NCBI GenBank assembly: GCA_049609325.1
Contig: JBMYYK010000005.1
Location: 1-64,000, forward strand
Direction: 5' to 3'
DNA length: 64,000 nucleotides
DNA from: GCA-2733415 sp049609325
GTDB taxonomy: Bacteria; Bacteroidota; Bacteroidia; Flavobacteriales; Flavobacteriaceae
Shown here: piece after piece, positions 54,245-63,151 of the stretch
How the letters are laid out: each line of letters begins with the position of its first letter
Position numbering within the stretch: the first letter of the stretch is position 1
The notes under the pieces: model-generated
Database searches by the model: none
Seen by the model: only the letters and a program-made list of their open reading frames with translations
What the model was told of the DNA's origin: nothing
Position numbers and translations under genes: made by a program

Positions 54245-57200
54245 CTAAAAGAATGCTTTTAATTGAATATTACCATTATGTATGGTTCTTGATGTTTCAC
54301 CTTTTCTACCGAAATACGAGATATTCAAGTCTAAAAACTTTGTAATTCGTTTTTGAATAAAGGCATTCCATGTCATGTTTTTGCCTTTCTCTAAACCTTC
54401 TAACATCTGATAAGCTACTGGAGAGAACGTGCTACCAGTAAAATCATTAATGTAATAATTAAACTCGCCATTTAAGGATATCTTATCTTTTTTAGCAACG
54501 GAAAATGCTACTCCCATTCGTTGTTGCTCTAAACTTTCTAACGCACCTATGGTGTTTTCTTGCACAGAATATTTATAAAAGGCATCTAATTTGGTGTTCA
54601 CAGAGGCTAAAAAAGAAATCTTAGGATGTGTGCTCCAGTGCTCCAATTTATAATTGTTAGTGTTAAAATTCTCAGAAGCATTATCTATAGACCCTATATT
54701 ATTTCTCAATTCAAACAACCAAGTGTTCAGTAATTTATGGATAAAAAGTAATTGTTGATTTTTTGATGTATTTTCTTGAAAACCGATACTTAAAATATTT
54801 CTACTTCTGTTTTGTAAATAGGTGTATGACGTAGAAAAATACTGTTTTCCTCTATTAAAATAGAAGGTATTCTTAAGACTAGAGTTTGTTGTTCGTAAAT
54901 CATCTCCTTCAGGCGTAAAAAGATTAAACTTGAACGCGCCATCTCGAGTCGTTTTTTTATCAATTAATAGCGATGTTTGGTTTGAAAAATGCGATAATAC
55001 TTTTTTAAATCCGTTTTTTGAATCTACCCATGATTTTGGATTGATATGTAATGATGCACTTAGCTTGTTTTGTTGGGTTTTTATAAATACTTGATTGGGT
55101 AGAAGAATTTTGACAAAATTAGCTTGGTCTTGAAATTGGGCTATTTCAAATTCATTGAGTTCTTGAATGCCGTTATTATTATAATCAATCCAGGTGTAAT
55201 ATCCTTGCCCTTCATCAACGGCTACATATGTAAAGTCTTGCTCAGGTACAACGCCGCTGTTAACTTCAAAAGCCGTATTCAGTTGCAAAAACTGTTTGAA
55301 AAGTGATTGATTGTATAATAGTCGCGAATTTAAAGACTCTTCATTTTCAATAGTGTCATCTTCATGATGCAATGTTCTATAATTGGCATGCAAGCTTAAT
55401 TTGGATTGCGGATTATTTAAAATTCGAGATTTCAAATAATAGGTGTTTGATGTGTTCACACGTTCAAGAGTACCGTTGTTTAAACTGTCGTTAATACGAT
55501 ATTTATAACCTACCTCGGCAAAAATAGCAGTACTGTCACCAACGCCAGTAAATACTTCGTAAGCATTGTATTTTTGGCTAAACCCTGTTAATAGTTTCGT
55601 GACCTTATCTTCTTGTTGATTGTTTTCTAGACTCGTTTTTGTGCCAATCCATCCGTGTTTTAAACTGTATAGAAGTCGGGCAGAAATTCGCAGAAATTTA
55701 GAGTTGTAATTTTCAGAAGTGTTTTTTAAAAAACTAGAGTTTGATGCAAATTGAAGGTTGTTAAATTTTAAGTTATTTTCTAAAACATGTCTATTTCCGT
55801 TATAATTTTCAGAAAACTCTAAGTGCTCAAAAGTATAATTGATGTGTCCTTTTTTATGATGATTATAGGATAACCCGGAACGTATGATGTTCTGGTGTCC
55901 CATTGGGGTTTCTAAATTCCAATCTCTATCAAACTCTATTCTGTACAAACGTTCTATGGTTTTGAAATTCTCGTTTATATAATCTGTGTCAAGAAATGCA
56001 TTTAAATTCCATGTGCTATCTTTTTTTATAATATCTCTTTTTACAGTAAGTTTTCCAGCAAATCCGTTATTGTTTTCATCATCAATAGATGAAAATAAGT
56101 TGAGGTCGTTTTTACTACCCGCTAACTCAAACTCAATTTCTGTTTTGGCATTGGGTTTGAAACTTGCATCAATTACTGCCATTTGTAATTTTGTAGGTGC
56201 AATTAATTGAATGATGGGGTGGTAATTCCCTTGAGGCACCCCCCCTATAGGAGTAACGTATTCGTAAATATTACTAATGGCATCACTATTGGTTATGATG
56301 TAATCTCCTTGCCCATCACCAACTAAACTGAAGGTTACTTGAAATAATTCGTCCTCAGGATTGTTAGAAAACACAAAGGCTTCAACACCCCCGATGACGT
56401 CTTTACGGTATAAAATTCTATTTTCAGAATAGGCTTCTGGTATGGCAGACGGCGCCGTCATTAATGTAGTGTCATTACCAGCAGCTTGTAAAATAGCAAC
56501 TTGTTCATCAGATAGACTTTGTTGTAACGGCTGATTTTTAGCATCATTTTCAGAGTACACATGCGCTTTGATACTGAAGTTTTTGTCGTTATGTTCCCCA
56601 CCACCGTAGGCTATTATTCTACTATAATTTCTATCGCTATATTGATACTCTACAGTAATTCGCATTTCAGAAGTTATGGGGTAAGTGGCATTAAAGATGA
56701 TTTCACCGGCATTATAATCTATGATGTAATCGTTGTTTTCACCGCGTTTTATAGGTAACCCATTCACGTAAACAGTTTCACTTCCAGATACTAATAACAC
56801 ATACAATTCGCCGTTTGCCCCTGCCAATTTATAAGGTCCTTGGTTACCCTCTTGCCCTTGAAACGTACTTTTGGCATATTGCCCTCGTACCAATGCCCCA
56901 GACACGTATGCTTTAGTTGAGCTGCTATCTCGTTGTATAGTACCTGTGGCATATAACCCTTGAACTTTTTTGTTGAATCGACCGAAGTATGATGAGGTGT
57001 TTTCTAGGTTCACATCACCAGCTCTTAATAACCAGTTATCGCTGAAGAGTTCTACAAATACTTGGTCAAATTCATTAATTTTTTGCGAATAGCCACCTTC
57101 TTGTAACGGAATGTTAGAGTCTTGTAGTGAAGCTCTTAATGTTATCTTGTCTGATATTTTCCCAGAAATTTGCAAATCTAATTCTGAGTTTAATACAGAA

Positions 57201-57655
57201 TTTTGGTTATTTCCGACTGAGATACCCCTTGAAAGACTTCCTGAAGTTTCTAGTCCGTCAAATGGGGTGAAGTTTCGTTTGACATTAGTTTTACCTAAGC
57301 TGTATAGTTTTTCAGTGTTTTTGGTGTCTTCAACAATAATGCTTTCGTCTAATAAAAAATATTTTTTGGTTACAAACTCTGGGTATTTGGTGTAATGTAT
57401 GTAAATAGAGTCTGTAGAGATGTCTTTTTTGTTTTTAAACCTAAGAATGCTATTTCCAAAATCAACAGTGTAATGGATAGAGTCAATTGGTTTTAAATTG
57501 TTGTTTAAAACTTTAAATTGAAACGGCGTGATGCTAACAGAATCTATACGAATACTATCTGAAACACGTATTTTTTTTTGCACACGATTAGTGTTGTTTT
57601 GAGAAAATCCCAAAAGACACGAGAAGAAAAAAAAATACAATAGTCGAATATTCAT
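54245..57655 (-). CDS. Very large uncharacterised outer-membrane protein
   Basis: The 1136-residue product has a signal peptide (MNIRLLYFFFFSCLLG, cut after FSQ). A first part (about 25-130) looks like a beta-sandwich. After FDGLETSGSLSRGISVGNNQ the sequence becomes an extended series of amphipathic beta strands to the end (IQLKAFF), with a central region carrying Asp/Asn-rich turns (DYNNNGIQELNEFE). The plan is that of a large beta-barrel with a plug-like insert. The C-terminal Phe suits insertion by the Bam complex. I know of no function. It is alone in its transcript and has no TonB box that I could find. Confidence 0.82.
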   Translation of the reverse strand: MNIRLLYFFFFSCLLGFSQNNTNRVQKKIRVSDSIRIDSVSITPFQFKVLNNNLKPIDSIHYTVDFGNSILRFKNKKDISTDSIYIHYTKYPEFVTKKYFLLDESIIVEDTKNTEKLYSLGKTNVKRNFTPFDGLETSGSLSRGISVGNNQNSVLNSELDLQISGKISDKITLRASLQDSNIPLQEGGYSQKINEFDQVFVELFSDNWLLRAGDVNLENTSSYFGRFNKKVQGLYATGTIQRDSSSTKAYVSGALVRGQYAKSTFQGQEGNQGPYKLAGANGELYVLLVSGSETVYVNGLPIKRGENNDYIIDYNAGEIIFNATYPITSEMRITVEYQYSDRNYSRIIAYGGGEHNDKNFSIKAHVYSENDAKNQPLQQSLSDEQVAILQAAGNDTTLMTAPSAIPEAYSENRILYRKDVIGGVEAFVFSNNPEDELFQVTFSLVGDGQGDYIITNSDAISNIYEYVTPIGGVPQGNYHPIIQLIAPTKLQMAVIDASFKPNAKTEIEFELAGSKNDLNLFSSIDDENNNGFAGKLTVKRDIIKKDSTWNLNAFLDTDYINENFKTIERLYRIEFDRDWNLETPMGHQNIIRSGLSYNHHKKGHINYTFEHLEFSENYNGNRHVLENNLKFNNLQFASNSSFLKNTSENYNSKFLRISARLLYSLKHGWIGTKTSLENNQQEDKVTKLLTGFSQKYNAYEVFTGVGDSTAIFAEVGYKYRINDSLNNGTLERVNTSNTYYLKSRILNNPQSKLSLHANYRTLHHEDDTIENEESLNSRLLYNQSLFKQFLQLNTAFEVNSGVVPEQDFTYVAVDEGQGYYTWIDYNNNGIQELNEFEIAQFQDQANFVKILLPNQVFIKTQQNKLSASLHINPKSWVDSKNGFKKVLSHFSNQTSLLIDKKTTRDGAFKFNLFTPEGDDLRTTNSSLKNTFYFNRGKQYFSTSYTYLQNRSRNILSIGFQENTSKNQQLLFIHKLLNTWLFELRNNIGSIDNASENFNTNNYKLEHWSTHPKISFLASVNTKLDAFYKYSVQENTIGALESLEQQRMGVAFSVAKKDKISLNGEFNYYINDFTGSTFSPVAYQMLEGLEKGKNMTWNAFIQKRITKFLDLNISYFGRKGETSRTIHNGNIQLKAFF

Positions 57656-57832
57656 TAACTCTAAAACGTAATTAAATCTGTTTTATTAAGGTGCTAATGT
57701 ACATTTTTTTATACTGCTATAGATGAATTAGAGATATGAGTGCTTTTTTGTTAAAATTTATGACGCTCTTAACACTAATTACCAATTTGGATTAGTTATT
57801 TTAGCGCTACACTATGTTTTAAAATAGAGGTC

Positions 57833-58594
57833 GTGAAAATAATATCATATAACGTAAACGGTATTCGAGCAGCTTTAAAAAAAGGCTTTTTAGAATGGTT
57901 GCAGCAAGCTAACCCAGATGTCATTTGTATTCAGGAAACTAAAGCACATAAAGAACAGCTTGATTTAACTATATTTGAAGAAGCGGGATACCCGTTTCAT
58001 TACTGGTATAGTGCAGAGAAAAAAGGCTACTCTAGTGTAGCAATTTTATCTAAAACTGAGCCTAAACATATTGAATATGGTACAGGTATTGATTATATGG
58101 ATTTTGAAGGGCGCAACTTGAGGGTTGATTTTGAAGATGTATCCATCATGAGTTTGTATTTGCCATCTGGAACAAATGATGCGCGTTTGAATTTCAAATT
58201 TCAATACATGGCAGATTTTCAAGACTATATTAATGAATTGAAAAAAGATATTCCGAATTTGGTTATCTGTGGTGATTATAATATTTGTCATGAAGAAATT
58301 GATATTCATAACCCAAAAGGGCTGAAGAATACTTCAGGATTTTTACCAGCAGAACGCCAATGGATAGGTGAGTTTATAAATAGTGGATTCATTGATTCAT
58401 TCCGTCATTTCAATTCTGAGCCTAACCAATATAGTTGGTGGAGTTATAGAGCAAATGCTCGTAATAATAACAAAGGGTGGCGTTTAGATTATGCGATGGT
58501 TGCAGAACCATTAAAAGAACGATTAAAAAGAGCTTTAATATTACAAGAAGCCAAACATTCAGATCATTGTCCGATTGTAGTAGAAATAGATTAA
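57833..58594 (+). CDS. xth: Exodeoxyribonuclease III
   Basis: The 253-residue AP endonuclease/3'-5' exonuclease works in base-excision repair. Active-site residues are in SYNVNGIRAA (Asn7 region), IQETKAHKEQ (Glu34 region), the SLYLPSGTND block, CGDYNICHEEIDIHNP, WRLDYAM and KHSDHCPIV, with the final His and Asp pair. The start is GTG 57833; the protein begins directly with the family's first strand. A weak -7 candidate TATTTTAG is at 57797. Confidence 0.95.
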   Translation: MKIISYNVNGIRAALKKGFLEWLQQANPDVICIQETKAHKEQLDLTIFEEAGYPFHYWYSAEKKGYSSVAILSKTEPKHIEYGTGIDYMDFEGRNLRVDFEDVSIMSLYLPSGTNDARLNFKFQYMADFQDYINELKKDIPNLVICGDYNICHEEIDIHNPKGLKNTSGFLPAERQWIGEFINSGFIDSFRHFNSEPNQYSWWSYRANARNNNKGWRLDYAMVAEPLKERLKRALILQEAKHSDHCPIVVEID

Positions 58595-58632
58595 TTAAAA
58601 AATAAAGTATACCAAATAAAAAGAAAAGTATT

Positions 58633-59595
58633 ATGGTAAAGCAAATTTCATTAGCATTAGTAGGAGCAACATTAGTAACCTCATGTGTGTCAAAAAAAGT
58701 ATTTACAGATTTGGAAAGTGATTATGCCAAATTGAAAAAAGAAAATCGCGCTTTAGAAGATAAAAATAAAGATTGTGATGAGCTCACAGCAAAATTACAA
58801 GAACAGTTAGCAACAGCTGAGGCTACAATTGAGCAGTTAAAAACTGATAAGGCAAACTTGGCTAATGAAATAGCTGAAACACAATTAAAAGTAGATGGTT
58901 TAGGAAAGTCTTATAAAGAATTAGAAAAAAATAGTTCTTCAGAATTGGCTAAAAATGCTGCAAAAAACAGAGAGTTATTACAGCAACTTGAAGAAAAAGA
59001 AAAAGCACTGGCTACTGAAAATGCAAGGTTGGTGGCTTTACAGAAAGAATTAGATGCCCGTTCAAAACGCATAGATGAATTAGAAGGCGCATTAGCAGCC
59101 AAAGATGCCAATATGAAAGCATTGAAGAATTCAATTTCTAAAGCATTAACTAATTTTGAAGGTAAAGGATTAACCGTTGAACAGCGTGATGGAAAAGTAT
59201 ACGTGTCAATGGAAAATAAATTATTGTTTAAATCAGGAAGCTGGAAAGTTGGGGCTGAAGGGGCGCAAGCCGTGAAGCAATTAGGAGAAGTATTAGCTGA
59301 AAATCCAGAAATTAACGTGTTGATTGAAGGACATACAGATGATGATGCGTTTAACGGTAAAGGTGATATTTCTGGTAACTGGGACTTATCTACCAAAAGA
59401 GCGACTGCAATAGTTACTATTTTACAAGAAAATAAAAAGATTAATGCAGGAAGTTTAACTGCAGCAGGTAGAAGTGAGTTTGCACCAATTGCTTCAAATG
59501 ATACTCCTGAGGGCAAAGCGAAAAACCGTAGAATTGAGGTGGTATTAACACCAAAATTAGATGAAGTCACTAAGTTATTAAACGAAGTACAATAA
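58633..59595 (+). CDS. OmpA family lipoprotein with coiled coil
   Basis: The 320-residue product has a lipoprotein signal (LVTSC, Cys19). A long charged helical region (about 25-180; heptads such as LEEKEKALATENARLVALQK) should form a coiled coil. An OmpA/MotB-like peptidoglycan-binding domain (about 195-310) has EGHTDDD and the RRIEV ending. It probably tethers the envelope layers. It lies 38 bp after xth and ends at a terminator. Confidence 0.9.
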   Translation: MVKQISLALVGATLVTSCVSKKVFTDLESDYAKLKKENRALEDKNKDCDELTAKLQEQLATAEATIEQLKTDKANLANEIAETQLKVDGLGKSYKELEKNSSSELAKNAAKNRELLQQLEEKEKALATENARLVALQKELDARSKRIDELEGALAAKDANMKALKNSISKALTNFEGKGLTVEQRDGKVYVSMENKLLFKSGSWKVGAEGAQAVKQLGEVLAENPEINVLIEGHTDDDAFNGKGDISGNWDLSTKRATAIVTILQENKKINAGSLTAAGRSEFAPIASNDTPEGKAKNRRIEVVLTPKLDEVTKLLNEVQ

Positions 59596-59614
59596 CTACC
59601 TTAACATGTTTTAG

Positions 59615-59653
59615 CAATGACTATATTTTAAAAATGTAGTCATTGTTTTTTTA
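59615..59653 (+). terminator. Rho-independent terminator
   Basis: CAATGACTA and TAGTCATTG pair, with an AT-rich inner part, followed by T7. Confidence 0.87.
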
Positions 59654-59671
59654 TTAAACTCAACGCAAGAA

Positions 59672-60706
59672 ATGAAATATACCCATATACCTAATACAGA
59701 TATAAAAGTTAGTAAAATTTGTTTAGGAACCATGACTTTTGGTAATCAAAATACCGAGCAAGAGGCCTATGAACAAATGAATTATGCCTTAGATGAGGGT
59801 GTGAATTTTTTTGACACAGCAGAAATGTATGCTGTGCCTCCAAGTGCAGCAACACAAGGGAAAACAGAGGAGTATATTGGTAATTGGTTTGCAAAGTTTG
59901 GAAAACGAAATGAGGTAGTTTTAGCAACTAAAATTGCTGGTCCAAGTAGAGGGATGGATTGGATTAGAGAAGATTTGAGTTTTTCTAAAGCCAGTTTAAC
60001 AGACGCTTTGCATACAAGTTTACAACGTTTGCAAACTGATTATATAGATCTGTACCAACTGCATTGGCCTGAACGTAATGTGAATGTATTTGGTCAACGT
60101 AATTATATACATGATGCCAATGAACAATGGCAGGATAATTTTGAAGAAGTGTTGCAAGTTTTAGGCGGGTTTGTAAAGGAAGGAAAAATTCGCGAAGTTG
60201 GTTTGTCTAACGAAACACCATACGGCACAATGAAATTTTTGGAAGCCTCTAAAAAAGGCTTGCCAAGAATGCAAACGGTTCAAAATTCGTATAATTTACT
60301 GACAAGATCCTATGAAATAGGAATGTCTGAAGTGTCACACAGAGAGAACATAGGTTTATTAGCTTATTCACCTTTAGCTTTTGGAACATTATCAGGGAAA
60401 TATATAAAAGATCCAAAAACTGTTGGTAGAGTGTCATTATTTCCAAGATATGTGCGTTATTCTAGCGAACAATCTACTAATGCTATTTCTAAGTATTTAG
60501 ATATAGCTGACAAGTTTAATCTATCTTTAACGCAGATGTCTTTGGCTTTTGTAAATCAACAACCTTTTGTAACGAGTAATATTATTGGGGCAACTACAAT
60601 GGCTCAATTAAAAGAAAATATTTCTAGTATTGATGTTAATTTGTCTTCTGAAGTATTAGAAGCAATAAACCAAGTACATGAGTTAATGCCCAATCCTGCA
60701 CCTTAA
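59672..60706 (+). CDS. Aldo/keto reductase (Tas-like)
   Basis: The 344-residue NADPH-dependent oxidoreductase has the catalytic Tyr in DTAEMYAVPP (about 50-60), Lys in VVLATKIAG (about 88) and His in YQLHWPERN (about 130). The cofactor end is SNIIGATTMAQLKENI. The insertion VNVFGQRNYIHDANEQW after the His block marks the Tas subfamily. Substrate unknown. The GTG of the next gene is 8 bp away. Confidence 0.92.
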   Translation: MKYTHIPNTDIKVSKICLGTMTFGNQNTEQEAYEQMNYALDEGVNFFDTAEMYAVPPSAATQGKTEEYIGNWFAKFGKRNEVVLATKIAGPSRGMDWIREDLSFSKASLTDALHTSLQRLQTDYIDLYQLHWPERNVNVFGQRNYIHDANEQWQDNFEEVLQVLGGFVKEGKIREVGLSNETPYGTMKFLEASKKGLPRMQTVQNSYNLLTRSYEIGMSEVSHRENIGLLAYSPLAFGTLSGKYIKDPKTVGRVSLFPRYVRYSSEQSTNAISKYLDIADKFNLSLTQMSLAFVNQQPFVTSNIIGATTMAQLKENISSIDVNLSSEVLEAINQVHELMPNPAP

Positions 60707-60714
60707 TTTAAATT

Positions 60715-61590
60715 GTGGAGAATTATTACCAAGCATTCATAAAAGCGTTTATAGGCAGTGTAAATTGGACATGGAAATCAATTTTATGTGAAGTGCCTTG
60801 GTACACCAATTTCTTTTGGGGATTGACAATAATATCTATGCTTGTATGGGTGTTAGAAATGGTATTGCCTTGGCGTAAAGAACAATCTGTTTTTAGAAAG
60901 GATTTTTGGTTGGATGCATGTTATATGTATTTTAATTTCTTCGTGTTTTCAATTGTAATTAGTGGGTTTTATAAAGTTATAGGGTTGTTGCTTAATGATA
61001 TAGGGTGGCACAAAACTAGCTTATCACTTATAAATATTACCGACTTTCCAAATTGGGTACAGTTAATTGTATTTTTTGTGTTGTTAGATTTTGTGCAGTG
61101 GTTTACACATGTATTATTGCACAAATATGATGCTCTATGGAAATTTCATCAAGTGCATCATTCAGTAAAAGAAATGGGTTTTGCTGCTCATTTACGTTAC
61201 CATTGGATGGAAAATATTTTGTATAAACCATTAAAAACTATAGCGGTTTTATTACTCGGTGGCTTTGAACCTGAACAGGCATTTATAGTTCATTTTATTG
61301 CTATTGCTATAGGACATTTGAATCATGCGAATATTAAAATTACTTGGGGACCTTTAAAATACATTTTAAATAATTCAGTAATGCATTTGTATCATCACGC
61401 TCAGGTTTTACCAGAACATAGGCAGAAAGGCGTGAATTTCGGTATTAGTTTAAGTGTTTGGGATTATCTGTTTAAAACGAATTATATTCCTGAATCATCT
61501 GGGCAAATTGCTTTAGGTTGGAAAAATGACGAGAATTTCCCAAAACAATTCTTGAAGCAGTTACTCGTAGGTTTTACTAAGAGCAAGTAA
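60715..61590 (+). CDS. Sterol desaturase/fatty acid hydroxylase family protein
   Basis: The 291-residue integral membrane di-iron enzyme has several hydrophobic segments and the histidine clusters HVLLHKYDALWKFHQVHHS, HLNHANI and HLYHHAQ that bind iron. It hydroxylates or desaturates a lipid chain; the lipid is unknown. The start is GTG 60715, 8 bp after the aldo/keto reductase. The stop is 2 bp from the convergent methyltransferase gene, with no terminator. Confidence 0.9.
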   Translation: MENYYQAFIKAFIGSVNWTWKSILCEVPWYTNFFWGLTIISMLVWVLEMVLPWRKEQSVFRKDFWLDACYMYFNFFVFSIVISGFYKVIGLLLNDIGWHKTSLSLINITDFPNWVQLIVFFVLLDFVQWFTHVLLHKYDALWKFHQVHHSVKEMGFAAHLRYHWMENILYKPLKTIAVLLLGGFEPEQAFIVHFIAIAIGHLNHANIKITWGPLKYILNNSVMHLYHHAQVLPEHRQKGVNFGISLSVWDYLFKTNYIPESSGQIALGWKNDENFPKQFLKQLLVGFTKSK

Positions 61591-61592
61591 CA

Positions 61593-62189
61593 TTATTTTT
61601 TCGTTAATTTTATAAAGAGTTCTCTGTTGGCTCTTTCTAATATGGAGTTGTAACAATCTTCAAAAATATCACACGAATATAACGGTTGGAAAAGCGATAA
61701 GTATTCGTCTCGATGTCCTCCAAAAGGTGGTTTATCAGTATTAAGAGCATCGTTAAATAACAGTCCAACTAATTTTCCTTCTGGTTTGAGTAAACGATGC
61801 GTTTGCTTGACGTAATCAACTCGGAGTTTTGGATGAATGGCACAGAAAAACGTTTGTTCAATAATGAGGTTAAAGGTTAATTTAGGGTGACTTAAGTGAA
61901 TAGTAAAAAAGTCAGCTTGTATCAAATGAGCTGTCTGAAAATCAGGTACACGTTGTTTGATATTATGTAAGGGGTGTTCAGATAAATCTACAACATACAC
62001 GTTTTTAAATCCTTGTTTATGTAGGTATTCGGCTTCATACGAATTCCCTCCACCAGGGATGAGTATATATACATCTTTATCAGTTAATTGATCAATGTAT
62101 TGTTGTAAAGGCGTTGAAATCTTGCCAATGTCCCAGCGAGTATCGTTGGTTTGATATTTTGTATTCCAAAACTCGGCGTTAAATTGCAT
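61593..62189 (-). CDS. TPMT family SAM-dependent methyltransferase
   Basis: The 198-residue thiopurine methyltransferase-like protein starts FWNTKYQTNDTRWDIG. It has the SAM-binding loop ILIPGGGNSYEAEYL and the following acidic residue in VYVVDLSEHPL. Members methylate thiols, selenite or tellurite compounds. It overlaps the thioredoxin gene upstream by one base, so it belongs to the sulfur cluster; a thiol or metalloid substrate fits but is inference. Confidence 0.85.
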   Translation of the reverse strand: MQFNAEFWNTKYQTNDTRWDIGKISTPLQQYIDQLTDKDVYILIPGGGNSYEAEYLHKQGFKNVYVVDLSEHPLHNIKQRVPDFQTAHLIQADFFTIHLSHPKLTFNLIIEQTFFCAIHPKLRVDYVKQTHRLLKPEGKLVGLLFNDALNTDKPPFGGHRDEYLSLFQPLYSCDIFEDCYNSILERANRELFIKLTKK

Positions 62190-62485
62190 TACAAGATGTG
62201 TTGAATTTGATTCAGAATATCATTTTTTGACAGTACTCCAGATTGTCGCCAAACCTGCTTTCCGTTTTTATATAATACCAATGTAGGTACGCCTCTTACA
62301 TTGAGTTTATGGGCTAAGTTTTGATTTTTATCAATGTCAATTTTTATGATACTAACATTGTCTGACATCACATCTTTAACTTGTTTTAAAATAGGAGCTA
62401 AGGTTTTACATGGTCCACACCAAGTCGCATAAAAATCTACTAAAACAGGTTTGTTTTGGTTGATAATCTCTGAAAAACTACTCAT
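62189..62485 (-). CDS. trxA: Thioredoxin family protein
   Basis: The 98-residue thioredoxin fold protein has the CxxC active site in WCGPC (about 22-26) and the cis-Pro in GVPTLVLY. There is no signal peptide, so it is cytoplasmic. It reduces disulfides or persulfides. It overlaps the methyltransferase gene by one base and follows the HMA gene by 3 bp. It may not be the main housekeeping thioredoxin. Confidence 0.92.
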   Translation of the reverse strand: MSSFSEIINQNKPVLVDFYATWCGPCKTLAPILKQVKDVMSDNVSIIKIDIDKNQNLAHKLNVRGVPTLVLYKNGKQVWRQSGVLSKNDILNQIQHIL

Positions 62486-62488
62486 GAT

Positions 62489-62761
62489 TTAGTTCTGATT
62501 TAACCGCCCGGATGCACAACTTACAAATGATTTTGCTTTAGCTGTTAAAGAGTTTTTTTCTCCTACCTCTGGGTAACCAATGGCAGCTAACTTATTTTTT
62601 ACAGCGGCGATATCTTCTTCAGAATTATAACTGAATTCTACGGTGTCAGTTTCTGTATTTACGGTCACATTACTAACGTTTGCTATAGCAGACACTTTAG
62701 TGATAATGGTATTAGCACAACCGCCACATTTTAAATTTTGAATGTTAATAGTTGTTGTCAT
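62489..62761 (-). CDS. Heavy-metal-associated (HMA) domain protein
   Basis: The 90-residue protein is an HMA domain with metal site LKCGGCANT (CxxC, about 12-15). The C-terminal extension holds another Cys (SFVSCASG). Copper chaperones have this fold. The sulfur-gene context could mean a role in metal or thiol handling. Confidence 0.88.
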   Translation of the reverse strand: MTTTINIQNLKCGGCANTIITKVSAIANVSNVTVNTETDTVEFSYNSEEDIAAVKNKLAAIGYPEVGEKNSLTAKAKSFVSCASGRLNQN

Positions 62762-62821
62762 TTTTTATAGTTTTTAGGTTGTAATTTAGTCGTGTAAATA
62801 GTTAAAAACTATCAAGTAAGA

Positions 62822-63139
62822 TTAACTAGACGTGTTAACTTCTCCATTCCACTCCATCATACCACCTAATAGGTTGTATGTAGTTTGAAAACCCATTGAT
62901 TCCATTACCTGACAAGCTTGACCACTTCTTCCGCCACTTCTACAGTAGATGTAATAGTGTTTACTTTTGTCTAGTTTTTCAATGGCGTCCATAAACGATT
63001 GCGCCTCCATAATGTTAATTAAAACAGCATTTTTAATAATACCCTCTTCCCATTCACGTGGAGTTCTAACGTCAAGAATGATTTTATTATCATCTTTAGA
63101 TGTCAATTCAACCCATTCAGTTTGTGTGATGTTTTTCAT
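62822..63139 (-). CDS. Single-domain rhodanese-like protein
   Basis: The 105-residue rhodanese has its catalytic Cys in YIYCRSGGRSGQA (about 68). The N-terminal DVRTPREWEEG block is typical. It should carry a sulfane sulfur as a persulfide. It lies 12 bp after the MBL-rhodanese gene. Confidence 0.92.
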   Translation of the reverse strand: MKNITQTEWVELTSKDDNKIILDVRTPREWEEGIIKNAVLINIMEAQSFMDAIEKLDKSKHYYIYCRSGGRSGQACQVMESMGFQTTYNLLGGMMEWNGEVNTSS

Positions 63140-63151
63140 GGTGTCAATTTC

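Noticed and set aside
58911..59570. 219-codon minus-strand frame opposite the OmpA lipoprotein
   Set aside because: It is antisense to a clear lipoprotein with an OmpA domain, and shows no start signal or homologous motif.
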